Shown: piece after piece, positions 11,301-23,300 of the stretch
How positions within the stretch are numbered: the first letter of the stretch is position 1
How the letters are laid out: every line of letters starts with the position of its first letter
Assembly: GCF_041260155.1 (NCBI RefSeq)
Contig: NC_091945.1
Coordinates: 32,184,296-32,248,295, forward strand
From: Ptychodera flava
Taxonomy: Eukaryota > Hemichordata > Enteropneusta > Ptychoderidae
Length of the DNA: 64,000 nt
Direction: 5' to 3'
Notes under the pieces: model-generated
Database searches by the model: none
Told to the model about the DNA's origin: nothing
The model's input: only the letters and a program-made list of their open reading frames with translations
Made by a program: the position numbers and the translations under genes

Positions 11301-13248
11301 CATTGGAACCATTTTGAATAAATTATTTAAAAAAAACCTTTATGCATTTTTGAACCTCAATGTCACACAAGCATCTCCCCACAATTTCCAATAATCCACT
11401 ATGTTTCATTTCAAACTATATCAAAACATGTCTGTCAAGGGAAAATGCCAACAAAGGTAAAATTACATTTGAGGTTGAACATGGCACATGCATTAGATGT
11501 ACTTCCACCAAATAAATTATAATGTGGGCCATTACAAAGAGTAGCTGTAGCTTTTGATTTTTTTTCACTATTTTTGTTTTGTATGTCAATTACAAGTTTT
11601 TGTCCAACTACTAATTGAAACACCTACTACTTAGCTTGTCAACACAGCGTCTATGTGTGTAAAATGCATTGTTATTGTTTACATTTGAATTCTATTCCTG
11701 ATTAAAAGAATCCACTTGTCATCAATAATAGTGCAATCTACTCATCAGTGTGCGAAATTAAGAGAAAATAGCTTCAGGTCATAAGGACCTGCACCAAGCC
11801 AAAGCTTCAGGTCCTTACAGAAAACTGCCGGTCCTCAATAAAGACAGTTGTTAACGACCATTAAAGTCAACTGCTCCATCAATACTATGCTTTTGAATGT
11901 TGTAATATTTAATTTTTCATGTCCTTTTATCAATAGAGTCAGCAAGTATTCACTCAAAAGACCATTGTTCACATAAATTGCAGAATAGTGTAAGTGAATG
12001 ATCATGAAATATTCATCTACATGATCTGGAATCTGACAGGATCTGTCATGCGCACACATTTATCAATGTTTTCCACCACGAGGGGGAGGGGACTATGGGA
12101 CCGACAGAATTTGACAATTTTTCTAGCCTATCATATGACACAGATATGCTAACGTTACCAGGCTTACACTCACTAGACGAGTATTATTATAATATTGTGT
12201 CACATTGTTGCACCAAAATCAATGCATTCCATTGCTAGAATCTGCATGCACGGACGTGATTCAAACTGATCGATATCTGAATGTAATCAGCTGCACCGTG
12301 CTCTGCGCGTCGATCGGAGGGATTAGACTCTCCGTAAATGTAAAAAGTCGTAAGACCAAAAATTACTATGTTGCGACATTGTCAACCTCCCCTCCCCCGG
12401 CCAGGCGTACCGTAGATCGAATTCCCCACTACCAGGACACGAAGTACGATCAATATCCCCTGTTGCCCCGCACTCCCACGGTGGAAAACATTGATAGGTG
12501 CATGACATTCAAGTCTGAATCACATGATTCAGAGTCAGTCATCATCTGCATCTGTTACAGGTCTTGATGGAGAAATTTTCATCATTTATTCCAAATTCCA
12601 GTCGGTCATAAGGACCGACATGTTGTTAAAAACTTTCGGCCCGACGAGAAATCTGTCGGTCTCGGACCGTCGGACCGACGTTAATTCCGCACGCTGCTAC
12701 ACATGTATAGGCTGAGTTGACAAGCTGAGCACTGTGTATGTCAACATGTTTTGGGGAGTAGAACAAGAAACTGTAGTTGACATTTAAAATAAAAATAGTG
12801 AGAAGTCAGTTAATATGATACCGCTATTACCAGGCCCTCTACTGGAGGACATTTTTCAGTAGAACTCTTACATTGTGAGCCTGGAAGAAAAACATCTAGA
12901 CTGTAGGACATCCCATTGTGTCTACACCAATAATTATAGCGGCTCTGATTTTAACTGGTTTATTTAGGTGTTTCTGGCCTGAATTTTTCCTCAAAATGTT
13001 CTATTTTCTTTCATCTTTATTCAGCTGTTGAAGAAGCATTTGGCGCCATGAAGCCTGGAGTGGCAAAGATAACTTTGAACACTGAAGAAGTAGGCGGGAT
13101 TTCTGAAGGTGATGTTGCCTTTGAACGCGGAAACTTCACCATGTCCAAGGAAGATGGTTCCAGTGCTGGCGTTGGAAAATACCTTGTGATCTGGAAGAAT
13201 GTTGGGGGTGTATATCACCTCCATATTGATTGCTTCAACACCAATTAA
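5365..13248 (+). CDS. SnoaL-like / DUF4440 (NTF2-fold) small protein, two exons
   Basis: The CDS is join(5365..5512, 13025..13248), 123 residues. Exon 1 starts MADLKATIEACN at ATG 5365 and ends in AAAG|GTAGGA. Exon 2 follows an acceptor TTTATTCAG, and the joined codon GCT keeps the frame. The stop is TAA at 13246-13248. The pattern of helix with YxxGDMKGLSELYTEDCQFMPPG, then TGRKAVEEAF, then AFERGNFTM, then GKYLVIWKN and YHLHIDCFN, is the classic NTF2-like DUF4440/SnoaL fold seen in small animal and bacterial proteins. That fold is a curved sheet with a ligand pocket and is often dimeric. No signal peptide or membrane segment is seen, so it is probably cytosolic. The substrate is unknown and I give no gene symbol. 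I saw no canonical AATAAA within 200 bases after the stop. The single 7.5-kb intron is filled with repeats. Confidence 0.85.
6762..9373. repeat. Widely spaced inverted repeat (about 150-bp arms) around a nested element
   Basis: The sequence 6762-6911 (starting TATTGCGAACGTCAAAATGA) recurs as the reverse complement at about 9203-9373. The first 100 bases are nearly identical, and a small insertion separates the arms further in. The arms bracket the 7153-8128 fold-back element. Either this is one larger composite element, or two copies of a dispersed repeat landed in opposite orientation. It lies wholly inside the intron of the SnoaL-like gene. Confidence 0.7.
7153..8128. mobile_element. Fold-back element with internal ~180-bp tandem repeats
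   Basis: The terminal inverted repeats of about 50 bases are 7153-7203 and 8078-8128 (GCCGTGCCGATTTTATCCC... against its reverse complement). Inside are about three and a half direct repeats of some 165-185 bases, starting near 7238, 7421, 7611 and 7775. Each has GCCGATTTCGACCC...CTCAAAATCCAAGTTCACG, then ATTATAAGTTTGGGGAAGTG. The third copy lacks about 20 bases at its start. There is no transposase frame. The repeats' GCCGATTT motif is also part of the terminal repeat, so the array probably grew from the end sequence. Confidence 0.8.
10237..10271 (+). repeat. Short tandem repeat TCAGGTCAAG
   Basis: Three to four copies of a ten-base unit GTCAGGTCAA lie in tandem within the SnoaL-like gene's intron. 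It is ordinary microsatellite-scale repetition. Confidence 0.7.
11633..12725. mobile_element. MITE-like element with nested inverted termini, about 1.1 kb
   Basis: The left end AGCTTGTCAACACAGC (11633) matches the reverse complement of the right end GCTGAGTTGACAAGCT at 12725. A second, inner inverted pair is GTGTGCGAAATTAA (about 11750) against TTAATTCCGCAC (about 12681-12692). Just inside that pair, short GGTCATAAGGACC palindromes occur on both sides (about 11778 and 12604). A further partial copy of the outer end is at 45173, inside RPGRIP1L. The interior has a 120-codon open frame (12205-12567) with no recognisable domain, which I do not call. Confidence 0.6.
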
Positions 13249-14204
13249 GGCCAATATTCTTATTCTTCTCATCAATAACTGTATTATGGCAGCTCATGTT
13301 ACTCCTTGAAATTATTCTTCCAAAGACCAACCAATCAAAAACTGTTATATTGCATACATGTGTATCTTAGCTCTCACAGTAGTTGAAGCCAAGTCCTTTA
13401 TACATTTAATAACATATTGTTATATTTTTCTCCTATAACTGACATAAAAATAATTTGGAAATGATATAAGTGTCTTGTGTAGTGTTGCTCCTATGTTTGG
13501 ACTTGTGAATGTAGCTGAAAATGGAATGATTCATTGCCAGTCATGGAAGCAAAGGAATGCCTAGCAATTTACAATTTGTTGCCTGCCTGTCATGTTATAT
13601 ATATTTATTGACCTTGACCTCGTGTAAGAAAAATGCTGCCCTCCACCCCCAGAGTGCCCAGTGCATGGCCCCCAAAAAACCAGCTGCAGTTTGTAGTACT
13701 CTACATCTAGGCTTTCATCACTGTCATGTTGCAAAAACTGTGGAGATTAACTGCATTTGTTTGTAAGACATACAAATGTTTGAGGCAATTAACACATCAA
13801 ATTATTGTGCTTGTTTCCGAAATCAAAGAATAATGCAAAGTTATGGTTTAAGTGAAATGTGTATCACGTTTTGGAAAAAATTGTGTGGACCTAAGTTTTC
13901 AAATGTAGAGGCATCTTAATAATTATTGAGGGATAAAAAAGTAAAAGTATTTATTGAATGATATTGGACGGAAAATGGTCAAGTTGATGTTTCTCTCTCA
14001 CAAAGTCTCTTTCTTTTTCTTGTCCGGCCAAACTCCCAAGGACACACGAGGCAGGAGATGACAGATAGCAGAAAAGGAGGACAAAAAGTCCCCATGATTA
14101 TTGATATATTGAACTGAACTGAGCTGACGTAACACAATCTGACCTCTAAATGCTGTATTAACTGTCAATATTTGTGTCTTTATTACACGCCTTATAAATC
14201 AAAT

Positions 14205-14370
14205 GTCACGCACTCCACTAAGCATTCAATGGTAACTTGTTGATGACGTAGCAGGCCGAATAGTCATGATTTTACTGACAGTGACCCTAAATTATTTTCA
14301 ACTTGACAATTTTAGGATTTAACATGATCAAATTGTATGTTTTGCATAAGAAATCAGGTTTTTAGAAATC
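14205..14370. repeat. Dispersed repeat, copy 1 (copy 2 at 21545-21690)
   Basis: This stretch and 21545-21690 align in the same orientation. Both have CACTCCA, then ATTCAATGGTAA, then TTGATGACGT, then GACAA(C/T)TT(C/T)AGGATTTAA, then ATGATCA, then ATGTTTT. They are about 75-80 percent alike by eye. The family is unknown and neither copy encodes anything visible. Confidence 0.6.
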
Positions 14371-14540
14371 TATGCAGATAGATATATCAATGCGCTGTTC
14401 GTTGATGGAAATTGTTCTATTTTTAATGGATTTTCTTCTAACATAATGCAATAAAGCAATTATGATTGTCATTTGCAAATGAATCAAAACATTTGAAGTG
14501 ATTGGAGGCATGTAATAAAAACATTATAGCCCAAACAGGG

Positions 14541-14629
14541 ACTCTGTACCCTTGAGGCAGGAGACCATGTGCCCCTGTGACGTCACGCAAATGGTCGCCT
14601 ACCCTCAGGCACATAGGCCCTTGTTTGGG
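14541..14629. mobile_element. Small palindromic MITE
   Basis: The outer arms CCCAAACAGGG and CCCTTGTTTGGG pair, and inner arms GAGACCAT/ATGGTCGCC continue the hairpin. The whole unit is about 90 bases with a loop around TGACGTCACG. This is the first of three palindromic units in a row. Confidence 0.65.
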
Positions 14630-14639
14630 ATATATTTAA

Positions 14640-14779
14640 GCAATAAAGCACACTCAGCAATGTTATACCACAAGATTTTGACCAGTTCATGACATATATG
14701 CACGAGCGACAGCGAGTGCATATGTGGAGTGAACTGGTCAAAATCTCATGGTGTAACGTCGCTGCGTGTGATTTATTGC
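14640..14779. mobile_element. Palindromic MITE of about 140 bp
   Basis: The arms CAATAAAGCACAC...GATTTTGACCAGTTCA (from 14640) and TGAACTGGTCAAAATC...GTGTGATTTATTGC (to 14779) are near-perfect inverted copies. They meet at an inner palindrome around ATATGCACGAGCGACAGCGAGTGCATAT, shown here by its key bases only. The element is short, non-coding and of typical fold-back form. Confidence 0.75.
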
Positions 14780-14968
14780 TATTGTATCATGACAGTATAT
14801 TGATATTCTGCGTTGAACGTCAAAAACGGATTTTGCTCAAGCCGAGAGCTCGCAAGTATGCCAGCCGTGGTATATCGCCAATACAAGTATATACCACGGT
14901 TCTTTTCGCATCTCAACCTATCAGATCGCCGTATTTGCGCCATCAATATACTGGTATGATACAATACA
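14774..14968. mobile_element. Palindromic MITE of about 195 bp
   Basis: The arms TTGTATCATGACAGTATATTG and its near reverse complement ending at 14968 enclose a second hairpin, CCGTGGTATAT/ATATACCACGG, near 14868-14900. It abuts or overlaps the preceding MITE by a few bases, which suggests insertion of one element next to another. Confidence 0.65.
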
Positions 14969-17468
14969 TATTATTGTACCACATTAGAGGGACTATGGTT
15001 ACACAATAATCGTTCAGTTTGAGCAGTGATGTGGCCCATCCTGCAGTAATTTCCATGGGATGCAGTCAGTGGCTAATCCTGTACATAGTAGCTTAACAAT
15101 GGCTCCTGGATTCAGTATCATTCAGAAATTTAAATTTTTGTGTGACCATGGCTCTGACTTAAAATAGCGTTATGGTCTACATGTCTAAGAAAGCCTGAAA
15201 TTTCTCTGATTCAAGAAATTTGCTGAATCAACAATTCATTTAATAGTCAGCAGAATAAAGAATGAAGAGTCCGAATATTTTATAGAAATACTAGAAGTTT
15301 ATTTGAATATTACCCAAATCTCTTCATAGACAAAGATATAGTACAATGAGTTGGGCAATACATATTTTCCTTCTTTCACTTGTTTGGGGGTTTGAAGCTA
15401 AAAATACTACTGCAAGTTATGAAAATAAAATAATCTACTTATAGATAAGTAAAACCACCAACAGAGTTTGGGCCTAGAAATCCATGCAGAATTTGCATGA
15501 AAAGTACACTTTTTGACTATGGATGGACTATAATATATGGACTTCACATGGCTACGGATTTCAAAGGCTAAGTTTGGTATTTCTATGCTCCAGTGTGTCT
15601 TCAAATGGCAAATACATGTATTTAGTTTGTGGAGGTGAGCCATATCTGGACATAGTTTGCAATGACTTGGAAGTGTACAGTACATGAAAGTCTGGATGCA
15701 AGTAAATTTGATGCAACAACGCATGTATCACATTCATACTATATGCATACCACACCTCCACTCCAAAACCTTGACTGAAAACAGCAAGGACGTACTCTTC
15801 ACATTGACAGAATGACACAGGCCTGCCAAGAGAACTGGACGACAAAACTATCAAAATGTTTTTAAAAAATTACAGCCCCGGTCAGTTTAAAGACTACTGG
15901 TACTTGTTGCTGTGCTCTAGGACGGACTACAGAGTGACTGCTAGTATGTACAATGTCTCCATAACTACAAATATTGTTTGATAAAAACCAAAAAAACGTT
16001 TTCAATACATTCATCTTGTGTTATAAGTATTACCGGCAAGGTTCACATATACATTAAGATACTTCTTTACAGATAATTAGAGTATTTAGTTGTCTACAAG
16101 ATTCACATAACTTACACTTTCAAAATCTTTCTACTATTTTTATGAAATCCATTTTTTGTTTTGCAAAAACAAATGCATTCTTAATTCTTGTGACTGGAAA
16201 CATTTCAGGCTGGATATGCCAGTGGACAGAAAATTTTGTAGATATGTACACTAAAAATCATATTTTTCAGCAAAAAATAACTACAATAATATATTTTAAG
16301 ACAAAATACTGGTAAGACATACTGCATTGATTTGACAGGCATTGTTCAAAGTTGAATTACAAGAAATACTTGCAATATGCTACCAGATAAAGGCTGTACT
16401 GTGTTTTATGCTACAGGCGAGTAGCCATAACTTTTGATGTGTTTTCTATTTCAAGGCTGTTCAATCCATTCCCTGTATAAAGCAGGTCCAAAATTAGCAT
16501 TGATACCCATAGGTTTTCTACAATGACAATGCTGCTCTGTCTGCAGGCTGTGTACATTTTGAGTACGGCACAAAATAATACTGTTTCAATACAAAATAGT
16601 TGAAGTTGTTGAAAAGTTATGGCTACTAACCGTTTATATTGATTAAAATTTGGTAAGTAAGTAGTAGCTGCCAAAGTACATGAACCAGAAAACTCTACTC
16701 TTTGCAGTCATAATCAAATCAATACTTGTTCATATGTTCTGATAAAGTTGATGAGTCACTTAATAATTCAACACATTCTTCACACTTTTTCCTGGGTGAA
16801 AAATCTCATATTTGGGGCAAAATCCATGAACTCTGTACTCACAGATAATTAATGCTACACATGTTACCATGGACTGGTAAATAGCTGCACTGGTGAGCGA
16901 ATTCACTGGTCTAAGATCCGGGGCCATTCATTATTTGGTCCAGTCTGCATGCTTATTGCTTTATCCAGAGCAGTGAACCAGTCAATCATTGGGAAAATAC
17001 TCTGACTGGATCAGAAACACTACAGTTGAGTAAATAACATCAACACCAGTTTGAATTTATACTTAATAAATTCTGAAAGTAGTTCTGGAACAGTGAGATT
17101 TTTGTGATGGTTTTGTTGTCCCCAATGTCACTGTCAAGTACAGATATTATCATTGAGATATTACAAGTGAACGTACACGTAGTAAGGTTGAGTGGACGGT
17201 ATAGGGTCAAAGTTCAGAAGAGGTAAGCCAGTATACTTCTATAGTATCTATTCACATCCTAAGGGCAATACATGGTATCCATTTACAATAATTCCAAAAT
17301 AATTATTTGACATCAGGTAAATGCTGAAATATCAATAAATTAATTTTTCACTTATAAAATCATTTACATCCATATAAATTTCATGTGCAAAAAATCAAAA
17401 TCAATTTCTGAATATGTAAAATGTCAAGGTCATTAAGTTAGAAGGTTGTCTGTGATTGGTTGGTCCAT

Positions 17469-20337
17469 TCATTCAATGGTGTCAGCTGGGTTGGGAAGTT
17501 CTTTTTCAACTGCTTTCAGAGCTGCAAGACATTCCACAGTAACATTCAATACACCGATAACAGTCTCCGAGTCCTCTGCATCATAAACTGTGAAACAAGG
17601 AGAGATCACATAATCAAATTTTTTTGTTTACAATTCAAGCAAAATGGTGCAGAAGCCGTTTTAATACTGGTGGGATTCCATCATGATAAATCTGTACAAT
17701 TTTGATGGAGTATAGTAATTTTATCCCTACCAAGTACGTTCTTTGTGATCAGAGCCAACTACTGAAAACATCGTGGGATTTTACATCAGTTTAGATGTGA
17801 CAGGATTTACCCTTCCCCTGTTATGGTATGGCCCTGGCCTACTGTTTTCAATAATGATGTCTGATCTCTGCATTGAGTAATGGGGTGACAGGCTTAATTC
17901 ATACAGTGACATTGACACATTGCCACTGTTAACTTATTCTGAAGGATGGAGGTTGTCAGCAATTGGAATAAAGAACATTTTCAACACTTGAATGTCTTTT
18001 TCCCACAATACATATCAAATTCTAGCATTGGGAATAGGGTGGGAAAGACTGAGGTTTTACAATACAAATAATTTTGTTTCGCTCATTTGAAAATAACATC
18101 ATCACTTTTCCCATTGGAATTTCATTAATTTTGGAAATTTGGATTAGCATTCTGGAGTGAGACTTACCATCTATATCTTGTTCTGTGACATCTCTGTCTG
18201 AACTCAGTATCTGTCTGACATCAACATAGGCGTGTCCGATGTCTTCACAGTCCAGACTCTGATGATCTTCAGGTGGTTCACTTACCACAGTAAATCGTAT
18301 TCTGTTGGTTAGATACACAGCAGTTGGTTCATTTCTGAATATTTACGGATATAATGAAATTTCTGTTGTTAGGCATGTTAAGAACTTTTGCAAACACTAC
18401 TGTAAGGTGGTTTACGCGAGTACTTGAATAAACTTACATATTAGAATGAAAGACTTCACTCACACACAATCAAATTGTTTATTTTGACCAAAATTTGTAT
18501 TCAACTCAACAGAAAGGAGCCAGGATATAGAATGTTTTTTTACAGGTTTTACATTCACATGTTGTCAAGTTTCGTTTTCCTAGCTGTTTTAATTTGGTTG
18601 GGTTTGGTCACAAAATCTTCTGATCATGTTATCACATCACTTGTCTAAAACAAAAACCCTTTCCTGACTATACAGAACACTTCTCAGTATGTGGCCTGTG
18701 AAACACCATGTACAATGAATTCTCTACAGTGACCATCTCTGTGAACTAAACTGTATTCCAAGTCCCGCTGGTGTACAGTTAAGAAAGATTTCACAGAACT
18801 TGTACTACATGCTCGTTCTGACTCCTTCACCCCTATTTTGCTGTGTAGAGGTCCATCTTAATGACTGAAAAGAATTGGATTCACCCAAAATATGATGGTG
18901 ACTGGGTTCAACACCTTTACATTTTGTGTAAATAACAGATTAGTTGTTTTGCTTTATTTGAACAGAAAGTACAGGCATGCTGTCGTATTTCCACAAAACT
19001 ATTCAAGTGAACTACATAGATGTAAATACTTGTCTTTTAACACATTATTTATGTATCCTACAATGAAAAATGAATAACATTTTTGCATAATTCATATTTA
19101 CATACTTTCCTTCAGATGGATCTTCTGGTAACAACATACTGGCTAGGTAGTCTCGTCTTAGTTTATTCTTCTCTGGGTCAATGTGGAAAGCTGAAAGAGT
19201 CACAGATAGAACACAAAATTTAACAATCAAAATAAAGAAAATTACATTTTGCTAAAATTTTGTCAAATTATTTATTTTATAGCATATAAAATTGGTTACA
19301 CTCTTCAATAACACTATTATCCATGTAATTTATGCAATCTATTTTATATAACACTGTTACTACGGCAGTAAATGTGATTCAATAGCAGTTTGTGGTATTA
19401 TATGATCACAGTGCTGTGCAACAAACTACAAGTCAGAACAAAACTGAACATTGGATCTTGCCGTGTATTATCAATTCATATGAGTTCCACAGTTTTCATT
19501 CTGGCAAAGCAGCATAATTTGCATATTCTACATGTAAAGAGTTTTCTTTCAGCAATGGCAATGATACTAGTCTCCTCTGATTTGAATCTGATTTCTTTCC
19601 ATGATCCGAGAAAATCGAACTGAAACCAAAATTGTAATGTAGTCTTCGACGTAGCTTTAAAAGATGGGAAATATTTTGCTAAATAAGCATGTTTGTGACA
19701 AGTAACACCTTATTCAAAACTTGCACTTGAAAAAAACGTCATAAATTTGGTGGTTTTGTAAAGAATTCAGCTTTCCTTTATCAAGGCATCCATCAATAAT
19801 AAATTGGTGAAATTGAAAACTGTGCATTGCATTGATGCACATGAAATAGGTTAAACCCAGAATTTGAATGGATCACAGTATAAACCAGCCCATGTCCATG
19901 TGCACAAATGCACATAGCAATGAGTGTATTTCAATACGCGTTTGTACACATGTAGGTTTGTTTGTACTGTCATCATGTGATCTCTTGGGAGTACTGAGTC
20001 TGTAGAACACCCTTCATCCTTTTTATTCCGGAGTAGAACAATTCTTGATAAGATAACAGTTATTCCTTCATCAGAGTTTCATAACTTTTTACAGCCTTTT
20101 TTTTAATCATTTCAACGAGCAACATGGCCATGACCTAAACTTACCCTTTTTGAAGTTGAAATAGACTGGCTGGTTTTGCTTTGGTTTAGGTAAGGAGAAT
20201 GGAGTTTCTAACTCCGAAGCATCTACTCCAAGGAAACGATATTCCACATAGACACGTTGGACGTTATCATCTTCCATTACATCACTGTCTTCATCCAGAA
20301 CCAAGGAATATATTGTCACAGTGACAGTGTTTTCATT
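17469..20337 (-). other. RPGRIP1L: RPGRIP1L block 5: C-terminal RPGR-interacting C2-like domain, 4 exons (residues 1141-1327)
   Basis: Exons are 20145-20337, 19106-19190, 18168-18334 and 17469-17587. The landmarks are [78 protein letters not shown] and [20 protein letters not shown]. These run in the order of the human C-terminus and end 12 residues after the last conserved helix, so the gene is complete at its 3' end. In vertebrates this domain contacts RPGR and other transition-zone partners. Confidence 0.94.
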
Positions 20338-23300
20338 CTAAAACGAATATATAACAACAAATTATGGTAACAACTGCTGATCAATCAGAGTGTTATTTGT
20401 TCCCTTTCACTGAAGTTAAAATCAGTGCAAAGGTTAAGTCCAAAAACAGACATTTGACACTGGACTATTTTCTACAATACTTCATAGCTTGACAAATTAC
20501 ATTTGCTGATACCCTTCTGCATCTATGCTTCAAAGATCTCTTTTCTTCAATGGTTGGGTCAAAAATATTCAAAATGCCCACAGAGTCAAAAGGCATTACT
20601 ATTCTCAGGAAGTGGAGCAGCTAATACACATCATATACATATGCCTTGGCTTGGATATGAGTTAATAAGTCATAATGTATTCTCAGTGCTGTAGACAGTT
20701 GCCAAATGTTATACGGTAAAGAATTAGTCCTGGAACTAGTGAGTACGTATGAGTAAACCTGTACCAAATCTGTTTTCTGTAATGACTGTGACGTCACCTC
20801 TTGTGTCACTGTAATAATAGTACACCATAGACTCTGAGAGCCACATACTTATTTTGAATTCATTTACAGCACTAGTATGTCACTTACATCAACTGCAGAG
20901 CCTGGTCTTTTGCCGACCGATGGCGTCATGACAACTGCATCACTTTCACTTTCGCTGTGAGATTCCAATTCATCAACTTCATCTTCAGTGTCTCGGCCTT
21001 CATCTGCTTCACTTGTGGGCATAGGGATGTCTACTTCTTCCTGAATGCTGGTGTCGGTCTCTGTAAATCAATGAATCATATTGTCTTTATTGTAAACCCC
21101 TAGACTACCATTGCCAAATATTACCCTATGTACCAAAGATACTGTGAACATGTACTAATACTCACTGGAATTTTCAGGAACTTCAGGGATGCAGTATTTA
21201 TTATATTACCGGCAATTTCCAGCATTCAAGATCGTCACAGGGTGACAGACATATTGTGAGTACAGGGACTATCTTTGAGTAATTGATCTTCAATTTTCTA
21301 TGATTCTACATCCTCATCATATTCAAACTTCCTGTTACTTATCCCATCTGTAGTCATCAACAACTGAATATTTATAGATGAGCTCCTTAATGTCAGTTAT
21401 TTAAATAACAAAAAATTATTGCTATAGCCTAAAATCAGAGAGACTGGAGTTCTTTGCTCAACTATTCTTCTTTTTGACCCTACAGATATCAACAGAACAC
21501 CACAGATTGCTTCTAAGTTTATCATTACATGCCTGTATACCAACGTTGCACACTCCATAGGATTCAATGGTAAGTTATTGATGACGTTATGGGCCGCATA
21601 GCCATCATTGGACTGAAAGTAAACTGGAACTACTTTCAATTGACAACTTCAGGATTTAAAAATGATCATACTACATGTTTTAACTAGGAAATACTGTTTT
21701 TCTGACAAAGAACATAGCCAAACAAAACAATCCATGTAAGCTTATACCAAGCACTCAGCAGAATGTCATTTCCTATGTTGAACAACTTCTTTTTTGTTAT
21801 AATTTTATATTGATTATTACCACCTCAACTTTGGTGGACTGTTCGTGAAATATTTTGGTACAGAGTAGTATAACATATACCATATTATATTTCACAGATA
21901 ACAAAAAATACCGCAATTATATGGTGTCGCTCAAATTTGATCAGAATTGGTATATACCAGTATGGGTTACCAATGATCAACAATAAATGTTGTTTCTATC
22001 TGTTCAGTGGAGGAAAATTCTACGTTGATGTTATGACAATGATTTCTGCATAGTACAACCAGAAAACCAACAAGAAATATTTAAAACCAGAAAAACAAGA
22101 ATGACAAAAGTAATTAAGGTCTAACTTTAGGTACTGGAGGTCAACTTTAGCAACATGCATAGCAGAAACAAGCCCCTCTTAGTTTAGTATAGACGGTCTT
22201 CCCCCATCTACTGTCTATGGTTTCAGCTGGTCTGTTAATACGTAACAGTTCATAAACAATGACAGGAAATGAGTCAAGATCAGTGGAGTTGGCCTGTTTC
22301 TCACTGGCATGCCTCCTGCACATTTGCAGGATTTCACTTTTTCTTACCTCATTTGCACATTTTTGACACTGATGTGTTCATTTGAACAAATTCACATCTC
22401 AACCCCTGCATCTACCTGTACACCAAATACTGAGATGGTAGCTTTGGCGGTATGGGAGCCTTTGTGTGTGACGGACATACATCCGCACATACCCACAAAT
22501 ATACAGACATACAGACATGCAAATCAGATGCAAATGAACTGATTCAGCTTGTACGATAACCTAACATTGGTATACCAAATGTGAGCTAAAAATTAAGGCA
22601 AATATTTTAAGTATCATTTCATGAAATGCAGATTAATACAAACACAACATTATGAATAATTAGGCCTCTTGTTACTCTAAAAATAGAAACATTAACATGG
22701 CTAAAGCATTTCATCCTCCGTTTTTCACACTTTCATTGTTGTGTCTTGTTATTTTTCCTAACCCTCTGGGTATTATGGTTATCATGGGTTTCAGTTTGGT
22801 GTTTGGAATGTTCTAGTTGTCAAGTGTAGCATACACCTCAGACTTTGGAACTTAACACCTGTGCCAACGCAATACATCTGTGAAGTGATATGCAACAGGT
22901 CAGGTCAACTATCATTCATTATAGCTTGCTATGAAGCAGTAACTGGCTACACAGACTTTCAAAATCCAAAGTAATGGGCATTCATGGACTTCTTTTCCAT
23001 GATGAAAATGTAGCCATTTGTGGCTATTTATGGAAATTATGGAAATTATTCTATCTAAGGCACACTGTTAGAGTGAAGACTCTTCAACGATTGATTTTTC
23101 ATATGATTTCATTGAGGAGAAATCACCAATGTTCCTCTTACACAAGTGATTGTAACAGCTACTCAGTGATGTTCACAGCAGCAAAGCCTTGCATCAGTCT
23201 ACTTCAGGTGTATGCAAATTAGGCAGCAATAACACTGTACGTGATTACATTTGGTAAAATCATTCAGAGTTGTGGACGGTTTTCACACTTCCACGCTTAT

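Larger units (their letters stand above)
13249..17468. other. Intergenic region between convergent genes
   Basis: The SnoaL-like gene (plus strand) and the RPGRIP1L orthologue (minus strand) converge here, so both 3' untranslated regions must lie in this stretch. I could not place either poly(A) site with confidence. The recognisable content is the MITE cluster at 14541-14968 and a dispersed repeat at about 14205-14370. Open frames at 15407-15854 on the minus strand are unsupported. Otherwise I see nothing. Confidence 0.6.

Noticed and set aside
12205..12567. 120-codon plus-strand open frame
   Set aside because: It lies inside a repeat element, has no recognisable domain, and its composition changes along its length. 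Probably chance.
14689..15009. 106-codon plus-strand open frame
   Set aside because: It runs across two palindromic MITEs, so the frame follows from the repeat sequence and is not a gene.
15407..15854. Two overlapping minus-strand frames of about 100 codons
   Set aside because: No domain, no splice support and low similarity to anything known. They may be part of an untranslated region or chance.
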